A stretch of 64,000 bases of DNA from Hymenobacter polaris (GTDB taxonomy: Bacteria > Bacteroidota > Bacteroidia > Cytophagales > Hymenobacteraceae). The stretch's first letter is position 1. Each line of letters opens with the position of its first letter. A program made the position numbers and the translations under genes. This document shows positions 24,803 through 33,845 of the stretch, in pieces. The stretch is from the NCBI RefSeq assembly GCF_012927305.1, contig NZ_JABBGH010000003.1, positions 124,001-188,000 of the forward strand. Reading direction: 5' to 3'. The notes below the pieces were generated by a model, which was not told the DNA's origin, did no database searches, and saw nothing but the letters and a program-made list of their open reading frames with translations.

Positions 24803-27208
24803 TTGACGCAACTTGTACGCTGCCTGCTCCCGGGCTTGCTATTAGGCACTGGGCTGCTAGCCCATGCGCAAACCCCTAGCCACCTCACCATCAGCGGCTA
24901 CGTGCGCGACGCGGCCAGCGGCGAAAGCCTGCCGGGCGTGACGGTGCGGCACCCCGCCAGCGGCCTGGGCACCGCTACCAACACCTACGGCTTTTACTCG
25001 CTGACGCTGCCCGCCGCGGGGCTCGACTCGGTGCGGCTGGTGGCCAGCAGCGTGGGCTACGCGGGGCAACGCTGGGCGGCCCCCGCCACGGCCCGCCTAG
25101 AACACGTTTTTCGGCTGCGGCCCGCCACCAACGAGTTGGCTGGCGTAGAGGTGCTGGGAGCGCAAGTGAGCGACGAGCAGGGGCCCACCAGCACCCGCAT
25201 GGGCACCATTAGCGTGCCTATTGCCCAAATTAAAAGCCTGCCCAAGCTAATGGGCGAAACCGACGTGCTGAAGGTGCTGCAACTGCTGCCGGGCGTGCAA
25301 AGCGGCAACGAGGGCACCAGCGGCCTGTACGTGCGCGGCGGCTCGCCCGACCAAAACCTCATCTTGCTCGACGGCACGCCGGTTTACAACGCCTCGCACT
25401 TGTTCGGCTTCTTTTCGGTGTTCAATGCCGATGCGCTGCGCAACGTGGAGCTCATTAAGGGCGGCTTTCCAGCGCGCTACGGCGGGCGGCTGTCGTCGGT
25501 GCTCGATATTTCCCTCAAGGAGGGCAATATGCAGGAGTTTCACGGCGAGGGAGCTATTAGCCTAGTGGCCTCGCGGCTCACGCTGGAAGGGCCCATCAAG
25601 AAGGACGTGGCCTCGTTTATCGTGAGCGGGCGGCGCACCTACCTCGACGTGCTGGCCCAGCCCTTCATTAAGTGGCAGTTGGGCCACCAGAACCGGGCGG
25701 GCTCCCTAGGTTACTACTTCTACGACCTCAACGGCAAGCTCAACTGGAAGGTGGGCCATCGCGACCGGCTGTACTTGAGTGCCTACCGTGGCTACGATAA
25801 TTTTTACGCCAACCTGCGCGACGAGCCCGAAAACCCCAACGACTACTCCCGCTCAAACAATGCCCTGGGGTGGGGCAACCTCACGGGCAGCCTGCGCTGG
25901 AACCACACCTTCGGCGACAAGCTTTTCCTCAACACCCACTTCACCTACAGCCAGTACCAGTTCGATGTGGGCGCCAGCCAGGAGCGGCGCTACCCCGACA
26001 ACGGCCAGGTGGTGAGCAGCGCCAGCGCCCTGCGCTACCTCTCCAACATCCGCGACTGGACGCTGAAAACCGACTTCGACTACGTGCCCGCGCCCAACCA
26101 CTACGTGCGCTTCGGCGTGCAGCTCATTCGGCACACGTTTTTACCAGGCGCCTTCACGCAGCAAGACAACGCGGGCGGCGTGGCCAACGCCACGGGCACC
26201 GGCAGCCGCACGCTGGCCACCGAAAGCGCCGCCTACGTGGAAGACGACTACCGCCTCAGCAACCGCCTGAAGGTCAACGCCGGGCTGCGGCTAAGCAGCT
26301 TCTACGTCAACAACCGACTCTACCCTTCCCTCGAGCCGCGCCTGGCCGCCCGCTACTTCCTCACCCCCGACTGGGCCCTGAAGGCGTCGTACGCGCGCAA
26401 TGCGCAGTTCATTCACCTGCTCACCAACAGCGGCATCGGGCTGCCCACCGATTTGTGGGTGCCGGCCACGGCCACCGTGCGGCCCCAGGTGGCGCAGCAG
26501 TTTAGCCTAGGGGCGGCTCGCACGCTGCACCGCGGGGGCGAGGACTTTGAGTTCAGCGTTGAGGCCTACTATAAGCCGCTGCAAAACCTGGTGGAGTACC
26601 GCGAGGGCGCCAACTTCGTGAACACCACCGACAGTGACTGGGAAAGCCAGGTAACCAGCGGCCGGGGCTGGGCCTATGGGGCCGAGCTGTTCATTCAAAA
26701 GAAAACCGGCCGCACCACCGGCTGGCTGGGCTACACCCTGGCTTGGAGCAACCGCCAGTTTGCCGAGCTTAACCAGGGCCGCGTATTTCCCTACAAGTAC
26801 GACCGGCGGCACGACATTTCGCTGGTCGTTATCCACCATTTTAGTCCCACGCTCACCCTATCGGGCACCTTCGTGTACGGCACCGGCAACGCCGTTACCC
26901 TCACCTCGGGCCGCTACCAAACGGCACCCTACGAGGTGTACAGCGACTTTGGCGACCGCAACTCGTTTCGCATGGCCGCCTACCACCGCCTCGACCTGGA
27001 CCTGAGCAAAACCAAGAAGAAGCGCTGGGGCGAAGTAGTCAACAGCCTGTCCATCTACAACGCCTACAGCCGCCAGAACCCCTACTACCTCTACTTCGTG
27101 CAGGCCGACATTGACCCGAATAACAAGGTCGTGCGCTCGCCGCCCGGCTACCGGCAGGTGTCGCTGTTTCCCATCATTCCGTCGGTTAGCAAGGCCTTTA
27201 AGTTTTAA
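24803..27208 (+). CDS. TonB-dependent outer-membrane receptor
   Basis: 801 residues from a TTG start (TTGACGCAACTTGTACG). The signal peptide spans about 1-22 (LLPGLLLGTGLLAHAQ) and a carboxypeptidase-regulatory-like beta-sandwich about 26-115. The TonB plug covers about 125-240 (LPKLMGETDVLKVLQLLPGV, GLYVRGGSPDQNLILLDG), followed by a 22-strand-type beta-barrel ending FPIIPSVSKAFKF. It is shorter than SusC proteins and is followed 6 bp later by a DUF4249 lipoprotein, the usual partner for this receptor class. The substrate is unknown. A TACTTTTG element at 24746-24753 may be the promoter. Confidence 0.92.
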   Translation: MTQLVRCLLPGLLLGTGLLAHAQTPSHLTISGYVRDAASGESLPGVTVRHPASGLGTATNTYGFYSLTLPAAGLDSVRLVASSVGYAGQRWAAPATARLEHVFRLRPATNELAGVEVLGAQVSDEQGPTSTRMGTISVPIAQIKSLPKLMGETDVLKVLQLLPGVQSGNEGTSGLYVRGGSPDQNLILLDGTPVYNASHLFGFFSVFNADALRNVELIKGGFPARYGGRLSSVLDISLKEGNMQEFHGEGAISLVASRLTLEGPIKKDVASFIVSGRRTYLDVLAQPFIKWQLGHQNRAGSLGYYFYDLNGKLNWKVGHRDRLYLSAYRGYDNFYANLRDEPENPNDYSRSNNALGWGNLTGSLRWNHTFGDKLFLNTHFTYSQYQFDVGASQERRYPDNGQVVSSASALRYLSNIRDWTLKTDFDYVPAPNHYVRFGVQLIRHTFLPGAFTQQDNAGGVANATGTGSRTLATESAAYVEDDYRLSNRLKVNAGLRLSSFYVNNRLYPSLEPRLAARYFLTPDWALKASYARNAQFIHLLTNSGIGLPTDLWVPATATVRPQVAQQFSLGAARTLHRGGEDFEFSVEAYYKPLQNLVEYREGANFVNTTDSDWESQVTSGRGWAYGAELFIQKKTGRTTGWLGYTLAWSNRQFAELNQGRVFPYKYDRRHDISLVVIHHFSPTLTLSGTFVYGTGNAVTLTSGRYQTAPYEVYSDFGDRNSFRMAAYHRLDLDLSKTKKKRWGEVVNSLSIYNAYSRQNPYYLYFVQADIDPNNKVVRSPPGYRQVSLFPIIPSVSKAFKF

Positions 27209-27214
27209 GCTGCG

Positions 27215-28204
27215 ATGAAGCAATTCCATACCCTAGGGGCCCTGTGGGCGACCACGGCGCTGCTAGCCGGCTGCGAGTCGGTGGCCAACATTGAGCCGCC
27301 CGCCCACACCCCGCGCTTGTCGGTAGCCTACACGCTGAGCAACCAGCCGCGCACGGCCAACGACCAGCAGTTTTTTGACGCTCGCAACCTCTACGTGAGC
27401 ACCAGCCACAGCATCACCGAAACCAGCGCCATCCTGGGCCGGGCCGATGCGACGGCGCAGCTGCTCGATGCCACCGGGCAGGTGGTGGAGACATTTCGCC
27501 CTAGGGGCCGCTCGGGCTATGGCTCGGCGCCGGGCGACAGCCTGCAGGGCTACTACGTGCCGGTGCGAGGCTACGTGGGCCAGCCGGGCCAGCGCTACAC
27601 GCTGCAAGTAAGCGCGCCTGGCCTGCCGGCCATCGAGGCTACCCTCGCGCTGCCCGCCCCCGCCACCGTGGAGGCCGGCAGCTTTGCCCCCGACCCCGCC
27701 GCCAATCAGTACCAGTTTAGGGGGCGGCTGGCCTTTACCATCGCCGACAATGCCGCTGCCACCGACTACTACCTGGCCTACGCCCGCCTGCTCGACGCGG
27801 CAGGCCAGCCCTGGGGGCCGGTGCAGCAAGACTACGCTAGCCGCAACAACGAGGGCATCGACTTGCGGCTCAATCGCTTCGACCTGTCCGAGCCCGGTAA
27901 TTATTACCGGCGGCTGCCCGTGAGCGATGCTGGCCGCAACGGCCAGCGCCTGAGCTTCGGGGCCGATGTGACGGCCTACCCTTACGGGGGCACCGGCCAG
28001 CCCGGCCAGTTGCCCCCGGCCTATTTGGAAGTCATCGTCAGCAGCATTCCAGCCGAAACGTATCAGTTCTACCAGTCGGTGCAGCGCTACTACGACACCG
28101 ACGGCAATCCCTTTGCCGAGCCCGCCCCGTTGCGTTCCAACGTGGCCAATGGCTACGGCCTTTTTGCTGGCGCCACCGACACTAGGCTGCGCATCAAGCT
28201 CTAG
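27215..28204 (+). CDS. DUF4249 family lipoprotein
   Basis: 329 residues with a lipoprotein signal (MKQFHTLGALWATTALLAGCES, lipobox LLAGC with Cys-20). The mature protein has the DUF4249 beta-sandwich layout (PRLSVAYTLSNQP, then an extended domain with NNEGIDLRLNRFD). DUF4249 proteins are found as lipid-anchored partners of carboxypeptidase-like TonB receptors in Bacteroidota, which is the arrangement here (6 bp from the receptor stop). Surface exposure and ligand are not known. Confidence 0.88.
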   Translation: MKQFHTLGALWATTALLAGCESVANIEPPAHTPRLSVAYTLSNQPRTANDQQFFDARNLYVSTSHSITETSAILGRADATAQLLDATGQVVETFRPRGRSGYGSAPGDSLQGYYVPVRGYVGQPGQRYTLQVSAPGLPAIEATLALPAPATVEAGSFAPDPAANQYQFRGRLAFTIADNAAATDYYLAYARLLDAAGQPWGPVQQDYASRNNEGIDLRLNRFDLSEPGNYYRRLPVSDAGRNGQRLSFGADVTAYPYGGTGQPGQLPPAYLEVIVSSIPAETYQFYQSVQRYYDTDGNPFAEPAPLRSNVANGYGLFAGATDTRLRIKL

Positions 28205-28303
28205 TCTAATTCGTTCTGATTTAGCCAACAATTCCGTAACATGCCCGTCGCTGAAGGCGGGGTTAATTTTGGGGGCCGAAATCACCCTCCCCGGCATCCT
28301 TTT

Positions 28304-29707
28304 ATGTTCGGACTCGAACCCCATGTATTACTGCTACTAGGCGTTTGCTTATTAGCAGCTTGCGCATTCGAATTTGTCAACGGCTTCCACGACACGGCCA
28401 ATGCCGTGGCTACCGTCATCTACACCAACACGTTGCGGCCGTGGGTGGCCGTGGTGTGGTCGGCGTTCTGGAACTTCATTGGCGTATTTGCCGGCGGCAT
28501 TGGCGTGGCCATGGGCATCGTGTATTTGCTGCCCGTCGAGAGCCTCGTGGACCAAAACGTGTACCACGGCATTGCCATGGTGGGCGCGCTCATCGTGGCG
28601 GCCATTATCTGGAACGTGGGCACCTGGTACTTCGGCATCCCTTCCTCGTCGTCGCACGCGCTCATCGGCTCTATCCTAGGGGTAGGCATCGCGTTTTCGC
28701 TGCTGCCCGGCGGCAAGGGCGCGGCCGTGAACTGGGCCAAGGCCGGCGAAAGCGGCATGGCGCTGCTGCTGAGCCCCATCTTCGGATTCACGCTCACCAT
28801 CATCGCCATGTTTCTGCTCAAGCGCCTCACCAAAAGCAAGGCGCTCTTCAAGCAGCCCCACAAGCGCAAGCCCCCGCCCCTCTTCATCCGCCTCACGCTC
28901 ATCACTACCTGCACCCTGGTCAGCTTCTTCCACGGCTCTAACGACGGGCAGAAGGGCGTGGGCCTCATCATGCTGATTCTCATTGGTATCGTGCCCGTGC
29001 ATTTCGCGCTCGACAATAATAAGAATCCGCTCGACCTGCGCGACTCGGTGCAAAAGATAGAGTACGTTATCGGCCGCGTGAACGCCACCGAGTTGAATGC
29101 CAAAGACCAGCAACTGCTGGCCGAGGTGCGCACCCAAACCACCAACCTCGACCGCATTTTTGCCGGCAAAACGCAGGTGGCGCAGCTGCCTGCCAATGCG
29201 CGCTTTGACATTCGCCGTGCCATTTTGCTACTGGCCAACCGCGGCAAGCAGCTGCTGGCTTCGCCCAGCGTGAGCCTGAGCACCGCCGACCGCAGTACCT
29301 ACGCCCAGGCCACCGACGAGATGAAGAGCTTCACCGACTACGCGCCCTGGCAGGTGTTGCTCATGGTGTCGCTGTCGCTGGCCCTAGGCACCACTATCGG
29401 CTGGCAGCGCATCGTCAAAACCATCGGCGAGCGCATCGGCAAGGAGCACCTCACGTATGCGCAGGGTGCCAGCTCCGAGCTGGTGGCGGCCGCCATGATT
29501 GGCTTCAGCACCCAAAGCGGCCTGCCCACGTCCACCACCCACGTGCTCACCTCCAGCATCGCGGGCAGCATGGTGGCCAGCCGTGGCATCAAGAATATCA
29601 ACCCCCAAATGGTGCGCAGCATCGTGCTGGCCTGGGTGCTCACGCTGCCCGTCACGATGGTGCTGGCGGGGTCACTGTTTCTGCTGTTTCGCAGCTTTAG
29701 CGGATAG
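28304..29707 (+). CDS. pit: PiT-family inorganic phosphate transporter
   Basis: 467 residues from MFGLEPHVLLLLG. It is a low-affinity phosphate/cation symporter with two inverted halves. The signature motif is present twice: NGFHDTANAVATVI near 30 and SFFHGSNDGQKGVGLI near 210. In between and after are about ten transmembrane helices, with a soluble central loop at about 240-350. The C-terminal half contains STQSGLPTSTTHVLTSSIAGS. A frame start at 28241 would add 21 uncharacteristic residues. A strong terminator follows. Confidence 0.94.
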   Translation: MFGLEPHVLLLLGVCLLAACAFEFVNGFHDTANAVATVIYTNTLRPWVAVVWSAFWNFIGVFAGGIGVAMGIVYLLPVESLVDQNVYHGIAMVGALIVAAIIWNVGTWYFGIPSSSSHALIGSILGVGIAFSLLPGGKGAAVNWAKAGESGMALLLSPIFGFTLTIIAMFLLKRLTKSKALFKQPHKRKPPPLFIRLTLITTCTLVSFFHGSNDGQKGVGLIMLILIGIVPVHFALDNNKNPLDLRDSVQKIEYVIGRVNATELNAKDQQLLAEVRTQTTNLDRIFAGKTQVAQLPANARFDIRRAILLLANRGKQLLASPSVSLSTADRSTYAQATDEMKSFTDYAPWQVLLMVSLSLALGTTIGWQRIVKTIGERIGKEHLTYAQGASSELVAAAMIGFSTQSGLPTSTTHVLTSSIAGSMVASRGIKNINPQMVRSIVLAWVLTLPVTMVLAGSLFLLFRSFSG

Positions 29708-29735
29708 GCAAGTAAATTTATTCTCCGTATAATGC

Positions 29736-29769
29736 AAAAAAGGCCAACCTAGTCAGGTTGGCCTTTTTT
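29736..29769. terminator. Rho-independent terminator after pit
   Basis: An A6 run, the stem GGCCAACCT, a 4-base loop (AGTC), the stem AGGTTGGCC and a T6 run. It is usable from both directions, between convergent genes. Confidence 0.92.
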
Positions 29770-29840
29770 GGGTTCTAGCTAAGCGGCTTAGCTGGCTTAT
29801 GCACCGGCAATGGTAGCCAAATAATATTGCCTTCATAGAG

Positions 29841-29883
29841 TTATCCACTTATCCACACTAAAAAAGGGCAATTTTGTGGATAA
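29841..29883. other. DnaA-box mini-cluster, outer origin element
   Basis: Three boxes: TTATCCACT (29841-29849), perfect TTATCCACA (29849-29857) and perfect TGTGGATAA (29875-29883, opposite strand). They lie just beyond the stop codon of the leftward 159-residue gene. The main cluster is 1.4 kb to the right. Confidence 0.7.
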
Positions 29884-29892
29884 CTTCGGAAA

Positions 29893-30372
29893 CTATTTTG
29901 GCCACTGCACTTCCAGGTCATCGTTGATGAATACCCCGAAATTGACAAATTGTAGCTTGCCTTCTTCAAAATAAAGGTCAATCATGGCTTTTTCGTAGGA
30001 GAGGCGCATCTCACCGCCTTCCATAGTTTCCAGCTCGGCCGTGCCCTGGCCGTTCCGCTCCATCAGGCTGCGGATTTCGTCGAGCGGGCGGCCCTGAATC
30101 GGCTCGCCGAAGAGTCGCAAACTGGGATTGTCGGTTTCGATGCAGCTCAGGCGGAAGTCGTCCTCGCGGTCGAAATACAGCGACAGCAGGTGGTCGTCCT
30201 CGTAGTAGTTCCAGGCCTGGTGCTCAAACTCGTCGTCGTCCTCCGACTCGTCAATCTCCTCAGGCTCGCCCACCAGGGTGCGCACCTCGTCCATGGAGGT
30301 GCCGAAGCGCAGCGGCCCCATGCCGGTGCCCAGGATAATCTCGTTTTCTTCGATGCTGCTTGGGGTGCTCAT
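29893..30372 (-). CDS. Conserved acidic hypothetical protein
   Basis: 159 residues from MSTPSSIEENEIIL. The opening GTGMGPLRFGTSMDEVRTLVGEPEEID resembles the helix-turn-strand start of proteins described only as hypothetical or as immunity-like, with the G-x-x-FG-M/S-x-x-EV-x-x-LLGEP pattern. The protein is very acidic (a run DESEDDDEFEH at about 44-54) and has no signal or membrane segment. It lies between two DnaA-box sites. No function is proposed. Confidence 0.65.
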   Translation of the reverse strand: MSTPSSIEENEIILGTGMGPLRFGTSMDEVRTLVGEPEEIDESEDDDEFEHQAWNYYEDDHLLSLYFDREDDFRLSCIETDNPSLRLFGEPIQGRPLDEIRSLMERNGQGTAELETMEGGEMRLSYEKAMIDLYFEEGKLQFVNFGVFINDDLEVQWPK

Positions 30373-30447
30373 ATACAAAATGTGGGGAATGTGACAGGTG
30401 TGAGAAGCTGGAAATGAGCTACCTAAGGCAGGTGCCTAGGGTGGAAA

Positions 30448-30468
30448 TGTGGATAAAGCCGTGGATAA
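30448..30468. other. Two DnaA boxes in a short intergenic gap
   Basis: Perfect TGTGGATAA at 30448-30456 and CGTGGATAA at 30460-30468, in the same orientation, 12 bp apart, between two leftward genes. They are part of the spread of boxes leading to the main origin cluster. Confidence 0.6.
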
Positions 30469-30569
30469 CTTTCGCCGGCTGCTGCCTTGCTGCCGCCACT
30501 GCCGGGCTTATCCGTTTTCTTGACTGGCTCGCCTTCAACTGGCCCCAAAGGTAGCGGGTGCGGGGCGGG

Positions 30570-31064
30570 CTACTTGCCGTAGCGGGCCTCGAAGGCCGCT
30601 TTTTGGCGCTGGTACTCGGGGTGGACTTTGGCCTCGTCCCACTTGGTTTTGAAAATGGCAGCGGCTTCTACCTTGTCGGGGTCGGGCTGGGCGGTGCGGG
30701 GTAGCTCGGCGCGGCCGTGGGCGCCGCTTTGGCCTTTTTTATCGGCGGGTACCGGGCCGGCGTACTTCTTGCCGCCCGCGTGGTTGGCGTAGCGCCGGGC
30801 CCTGGTGAAGCCCATTTGCAGAAACTTGCGCGCCATGTCGGCCCCCACAAAGTCGTGAGCTGCCAAATAGTCCTCGAAGAGCTTCCAAATGGCGGCCGAC
30901 GACTCGCGGGCCGCCGCCGCGTCTTTAAAGCGCCAGTGGGGCAGGATTTCGCCTTTGTAGGGCTGCACCAGCAGCACGCCCTGCTCGCCCCGGCCCACGC
31001 GGTAGCGCTCGGGGTGCTGCCGAAAGTCGAGGTGCGCAAAATCCTGGTCGTAGTTGAAGGGCAT
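30570..31064 (-). CDS. DUF4385 family protein
   Basis: 164 residues from MPFNYDQDFAHLDF. The family signature is clear: DFRQHPERYRVGRGEQGVLLVQP, then GEILPHWRFKDAAAA and DMARKFLQMGFTRARRYANHAGG. DUF4385 proteins are cytoplasmic, of unknown function, and occur in many phyla including plants and bacteria. The frame extending to 31193 adds a Pro/Arg-rich stretch that overlaps the origin region, so the internal Met is chosen. It borders oriC. Confidence 0.85.
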   Translation of the reverse strand: MPFNYDQDFAHLDFRQHPERYRVGRGEQGVLLVQPYKGEILPHWRFKDAAAARESSAAIWKLFEDYLAAHDFVGADMARKFLQMGFTRARRYANHAGGKKYAGPVPADKKGQSGAHGRAELPRTAQPDPDKVEAAAIFKTKWDEAKVHPEYQRQKAAFEARYGK

Positions 31065-31198
31065 AAGGGGACGCGTTTGCGGACTTGTTCGGGTTTCGGG
31101 GCCGGTGGGTTGCGCCTGGGTTAGGGGCCTAGGGCCCGCGCCCACCCGAAGCCCCCAACCCAGGCGCGAACTCAGCCGACCAGAGTTTTCCACGTCCT

Positions 31199-31688
31199 AA
31201 TAAGATTAATTAAATTTTTTTAAAAAGCTTTCTCTTTATTTCCACTCGTTAGGACAGTGGATAAGTGGAAAACCCCGCTCACTTGTGCACACTGTGGATA
31301 GGGGGTGCATAAGTTATCCACTATTCACCGGCTATCCACAGGCAATGTGGATAGTAAACTATTGATTACTAAGCAATTATCCTACTTATTCACTATTCAC
31401 AGCACTTATCCACGTGTTCACAATCCACCGCCTGGGGGCAGTGTGAATTGGGCGCGCCGCTGGGGATAGTTATTCACCGTTATCCACCGCCGGCCGCACC
31501 TGTGCGGGGAGCGGCGTGGGCAACTAAACTTTTACCCATCTTATCCACGGCGCCCGGTGGGTTTTCCCCCAGGTTGTCCACAAAAAACTGCGCCGCCGCG
31601 CTCGCCTGTGGAATAGCCTGTGGATAAACGGTGCATAACCCGCAAAAAAGGCCCTCAGTAACTTGTAGCGCCTAGTAAGTTTTCCACA
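31199..31688. other. oriC: Probable chromosomal replication origin (oriC)
   Basis: An AT-rich stretch at 31199-31241 (candidate unwinding element) is followed by about 18 DnaA-box-like nonamers in 430 bp. Examples: AGTGGATAA 31256, TGTGGATAG 31293, TTATCCACT 31314, CTATCCACA 31332, TGTGGATAG 31346, TTATTCACT 31386, CTATTCACA 31393, TTATCCACG 31406, TTATTCACC 31470, TTATCCACC 31480, TTATCCACG 31541, TTGTCCACA 31574, perfect TGTGGATAA 31619 and TTTTCCACA 31680. Both orientations occur. The stretch has no convincing gene. mnmG, a classic origin neighbour, is 3.2 kb away. dnaA itself is not in the window. Confidence 0.88.
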
Positions 31689-31826
31689 GAGCTTCTCCCC
31701 TAGGCGCCCAAGCCGCTGCGAGCGCTCCGTTAGCCGCCCCTGGAGCCCGTGCGGGTACCAGTCACCAAGCGTCCCAGGGCCTAGCAAACTGGCAAGGCGC
31801 CGCAGGAATGGCCGGCAAAAAGAGAA

Positions 31827-31870
31827 GCCGCCCCAACTTAGCTAGCGGACGCTAGCTAAGTTGGGGCGGC
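31827..31870. terminator. Perfect 20-bp-stem hairpin right of oriC
   Basis: A GCCGCCCCAACTTAGCTAGC stem, the loop GGAC, and the perfect complement. There is no T tract. It lies 26 bases past the stop of the leftward Ig-like lipoprotein gene and may shield oriC from its transcription. Confidence 0.7.
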
Positions 31871-31896
31871 TCGCACCCCCTAGGCCCCCAGCTGGG

Positions 31897-33567
31897 CTAG
31901 AAGCTCAGCTTCTCCTCTATCTCGAAGCCAGCCCTTATTTCCAGTAGCTTGGGGTAGAGGTAAACGGGCTCGGCGGGCTGCTGCAGGTCGGGGTCGCCGG
32001 GGTACCAGCGGCCGTCGTTGTTGGCGTCGATGAGTACGCGCAGGCGGTACTTGCCGGGCAGCAGGCGCTCGAAGCGGTAAGAACCCTTGGGCGAGCGCCG
32101 CTGCTCCACTACTTCGTATTTCTCGTTCAGCAGCTGCAGAAAAAAGCTCGGCTGCTTGGTTTGAATGGTGCCCAGCAGCACGCCGGTAGGCTCCTGGTCG
32201 GTAACTAAAAGGCGCACGGGGCGGCGCAACCCCAGCGACTGGCCCGTGACGGCCCGGAGAGCCGTGGAGTCGAGCTTAATATTGATGAATTTCTGCGCTT
32301 TCGTATCCAGCACTACCGTCAGCTGGGTGCCGTTGGGGCTCAGGTAGGCGTCGGCCGGCACGCGCAGGGGGCGGGTGCGCACCGAGTCTTCGGTGAGCGT
32401 GCCGGGCGCTTTGCTGGCCACTAGGCGCACGGGTACCAGGAACTTAAACCGCAACTGGCCCTGCCGGTACACCGCGCGCGGACTGCCCTCCAGCACCGTA
32501 GCCGCAGCCGGCAGGGCCTTGCGGGCGTTGGAAGTAGGCACCGGAAAGCGCAGGTTTACCGTGTCGCGGCGGGTGTTGCCGGTGCTGTCGGTCACGGCCA
32601 GCAGGTAGCGGCCGTCGCCCACGGCGGGCGTTTTAAATACCTCCACCAGCCGGCCCTGGTCGGCTAGCAGCGTGGCGGCGCGCACGGCGGCCGTGTCGGC
32701 GCCCGGCGCCAGGGCCGTCAGGCGCACGGCCCGCAGGCCTTCGTCGAAGCGCAGGCGGTTGGCATCGGCGGCGGCTTCGAGGCCGGTGCGGCGCGGGGGC
32801 AGGCGGTCGGGGCGCACCAGGGATAGGGTGCGCGCGGCGGTGGTATCGGTGATGAGGAGCGGGGCCGGCAGGTAGGCAATCTTCTCGCCATCATCAAAGC
32901 GGCCGTTGCCGTTCTTGTCCACCCAGGCGTATACCCGGTAGGGCGCCACGCGCACAAAGTTGAGTTGAAACTGCCCTTTGTCGTCGGTGCGGGCCAGGTA
33001 GTAGGGCGGGTCGCGGCGCACCTTGGTAGTGTCGGCGGCGCGGTAGAGGCCCACCACGGCTTCCTTGGCGGGCAGCCCGGTCAACAAATCCACCACCCGG
33101 CCCTGCACGCGGCCCGAGTCGAGGGTGGCGCCCGTGCTGAAGCTCAGGGCCTGGTAGCGGGCGGGCTGGCCCTCGGTCACGTCCACGATGGCCCGCCGAA
33201 AGTTAAACGAGTAGGTGGTGTTGGCGTCGAGCGGCTTCTTAAAAATCAGCGAGATAACGTTGCGCTCCTCGCGGGTCGAATAAGCATTATCGGGCGGCAG
33301 CTGGGGCGTGATGAGCAGCTGCTTGCTCAGCTCCTTGAGCTGCACCGGCTCCGAGAAGGTGAGGCGGATAAACTGCTGCTTCACGTTGCGGGCCGCGCTG
33401 TCGGGCGAGGTAGCCACCAGGCGCGGCGGCGTTTTATCGCGCGGGCCGCCCTGGGGCGAGCCTACGGCCGCGCAGCCACCTAGGGCCGCCAAGGCCAGCA
33501 GGCCGGCCGGGCCCCTCCCCCACCACGCACTGCGACGCAGCGGTTTTATAGTCCAGTTTAAACCCAA
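31897..33567 (-). CDS. Ig-like domain (SbsA/Big_5) lipoprotein
   Basis: 556 residues from a TTG start (MGLNWTIKPLRRSAWWGRG). The lipobox LAALGGC gives an acylated Cys near residue 30, then CAAVGSPQGGPRDKTPPRLV, the usual opening of Bacteroidota Big_5 lipoproteins. The Ig-like domain spans about 43-145 (SPDSAARNVKQQFIRLTFSEPV). Further beta-rich domains follow, with an SdrD/Cna-like segment (VYAWVDKNGNGRFDDGE) and a C-terminal YRLRVLIDANNDGRWYPGD. The longer frame to 33714 enters a repeat element; a TACTTTTG element at 33599-33606 supports the TTG start. Confidence 0.85.
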   Translation of the reverse strand: MGLNWTIKPLRRSAWWGRGPAGLLALAALGGCAAVGSPQGGPRDKTPPRLVATSPDSAARNVKQQFIRLTFSEPVQLKELSKQLLITPQLPPDNAYSTREERNVISLIFKKPLDANTTYSFNFRRAIVDVTEGQPARYQALSFSTGATLDSGRVQGRVVDLLTGLPAKEAVVGLYRAADTTKVRRDPPYYLARTDDKGQFQLNFVRVAPYRVYAWVDKNGNGRFDDGEKIAYLPAPLLITDTTAARTLSLVRPDRLPPRRTGLEAAADANRLRFDEGLRAVRLTALAPGADTAAVRAATLLADQGRLVEVFKTPAVGDGRYLLAVTDSTGNTRRDTVNLRFPVPTSNARKALPAAATVLEGSPRAVYRQGQLRFKFLVPVRLVASKAPGTLTEDSVRTRPLRVPADAYLSPNGTQLTVVLDTKAQKFINIKLDSTALRAVTGQSLGLRRPVRLLVTDQEPTGVLLGTIQTKQPSFFLQLLNEKYEVVEQRRSPKGSYRFERLLPGKYRLRVLIDANNDGRWYPGDPDLQQPAEPVYLYPKLLEIRAGFEIEEKLSF

Positions 33568-33598
33568 AGCAGCGTGATAGATAAACGAAACAGCAACG

Positions 33599-33606
33599 CA
33601 AAAGTA
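33599..33606 (-). promoter_or_regulatory. TACTTTTG -7 element of the Ig-like lipoprotein gene
   Basis: TACTTTTG on the minus strand matches TANNTTTG and lies about 31 bases before the TTG start at 33567, giving a short leader. This decides against the upstream in-frame ATG at 33714. Confidence 0.5.
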
Positions 33607-33709
33607 CCCGCCGCAGTGCGCCCCGCCCGCAAACAAGCAGCGCCCCGCACCAACTGCCCTAGGGCGGCCCGCAGTAGCAAGCAGCTGGTGAGGCGACCAG
33701 AAAAACGTA

Positions 33710-33808
33710 GTCATTCGGAGCTTGCGCAGGACCTTGCCACGGTGACCTTGCTTGCTAAAAGCGCTTACCGAGCAAGCGTGAAAAAGTCCTGCGCAAGCGC
33801 AGGATGAC
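33710..33808. repeat. Dispersed hairpin repeat, family B
   Basis: The imperfect arms start GTCATTCGGAGCTTGCGCAG and end GCGCAAGCGCAGGATGAC, with the inner arms AGGACCTT and AAGTCCT. It resembles family A in its GTCAT/ATGAC ends but differs inside. It lies between the lipoprotein and methyltransferase genes. Confidence 0.8.
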
Positions 33809-33845
33809 AGACGGGTTTCAACCGGCTTTTACTCAAACAAGGCCC

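Noticed and set aside
31524..31787. 87-residue ORF within the DnaA-box cluster
   Set aside because: It lies inside the proposed oriC, has no recognisable features and would be disrupted by the repeated boxes.
33710..33808. Family B repeat as an insertion sequence
   Set aside because: It is about 100 bp, has no coding capacity and no visible target duplication; it is a small hairpin repeat.
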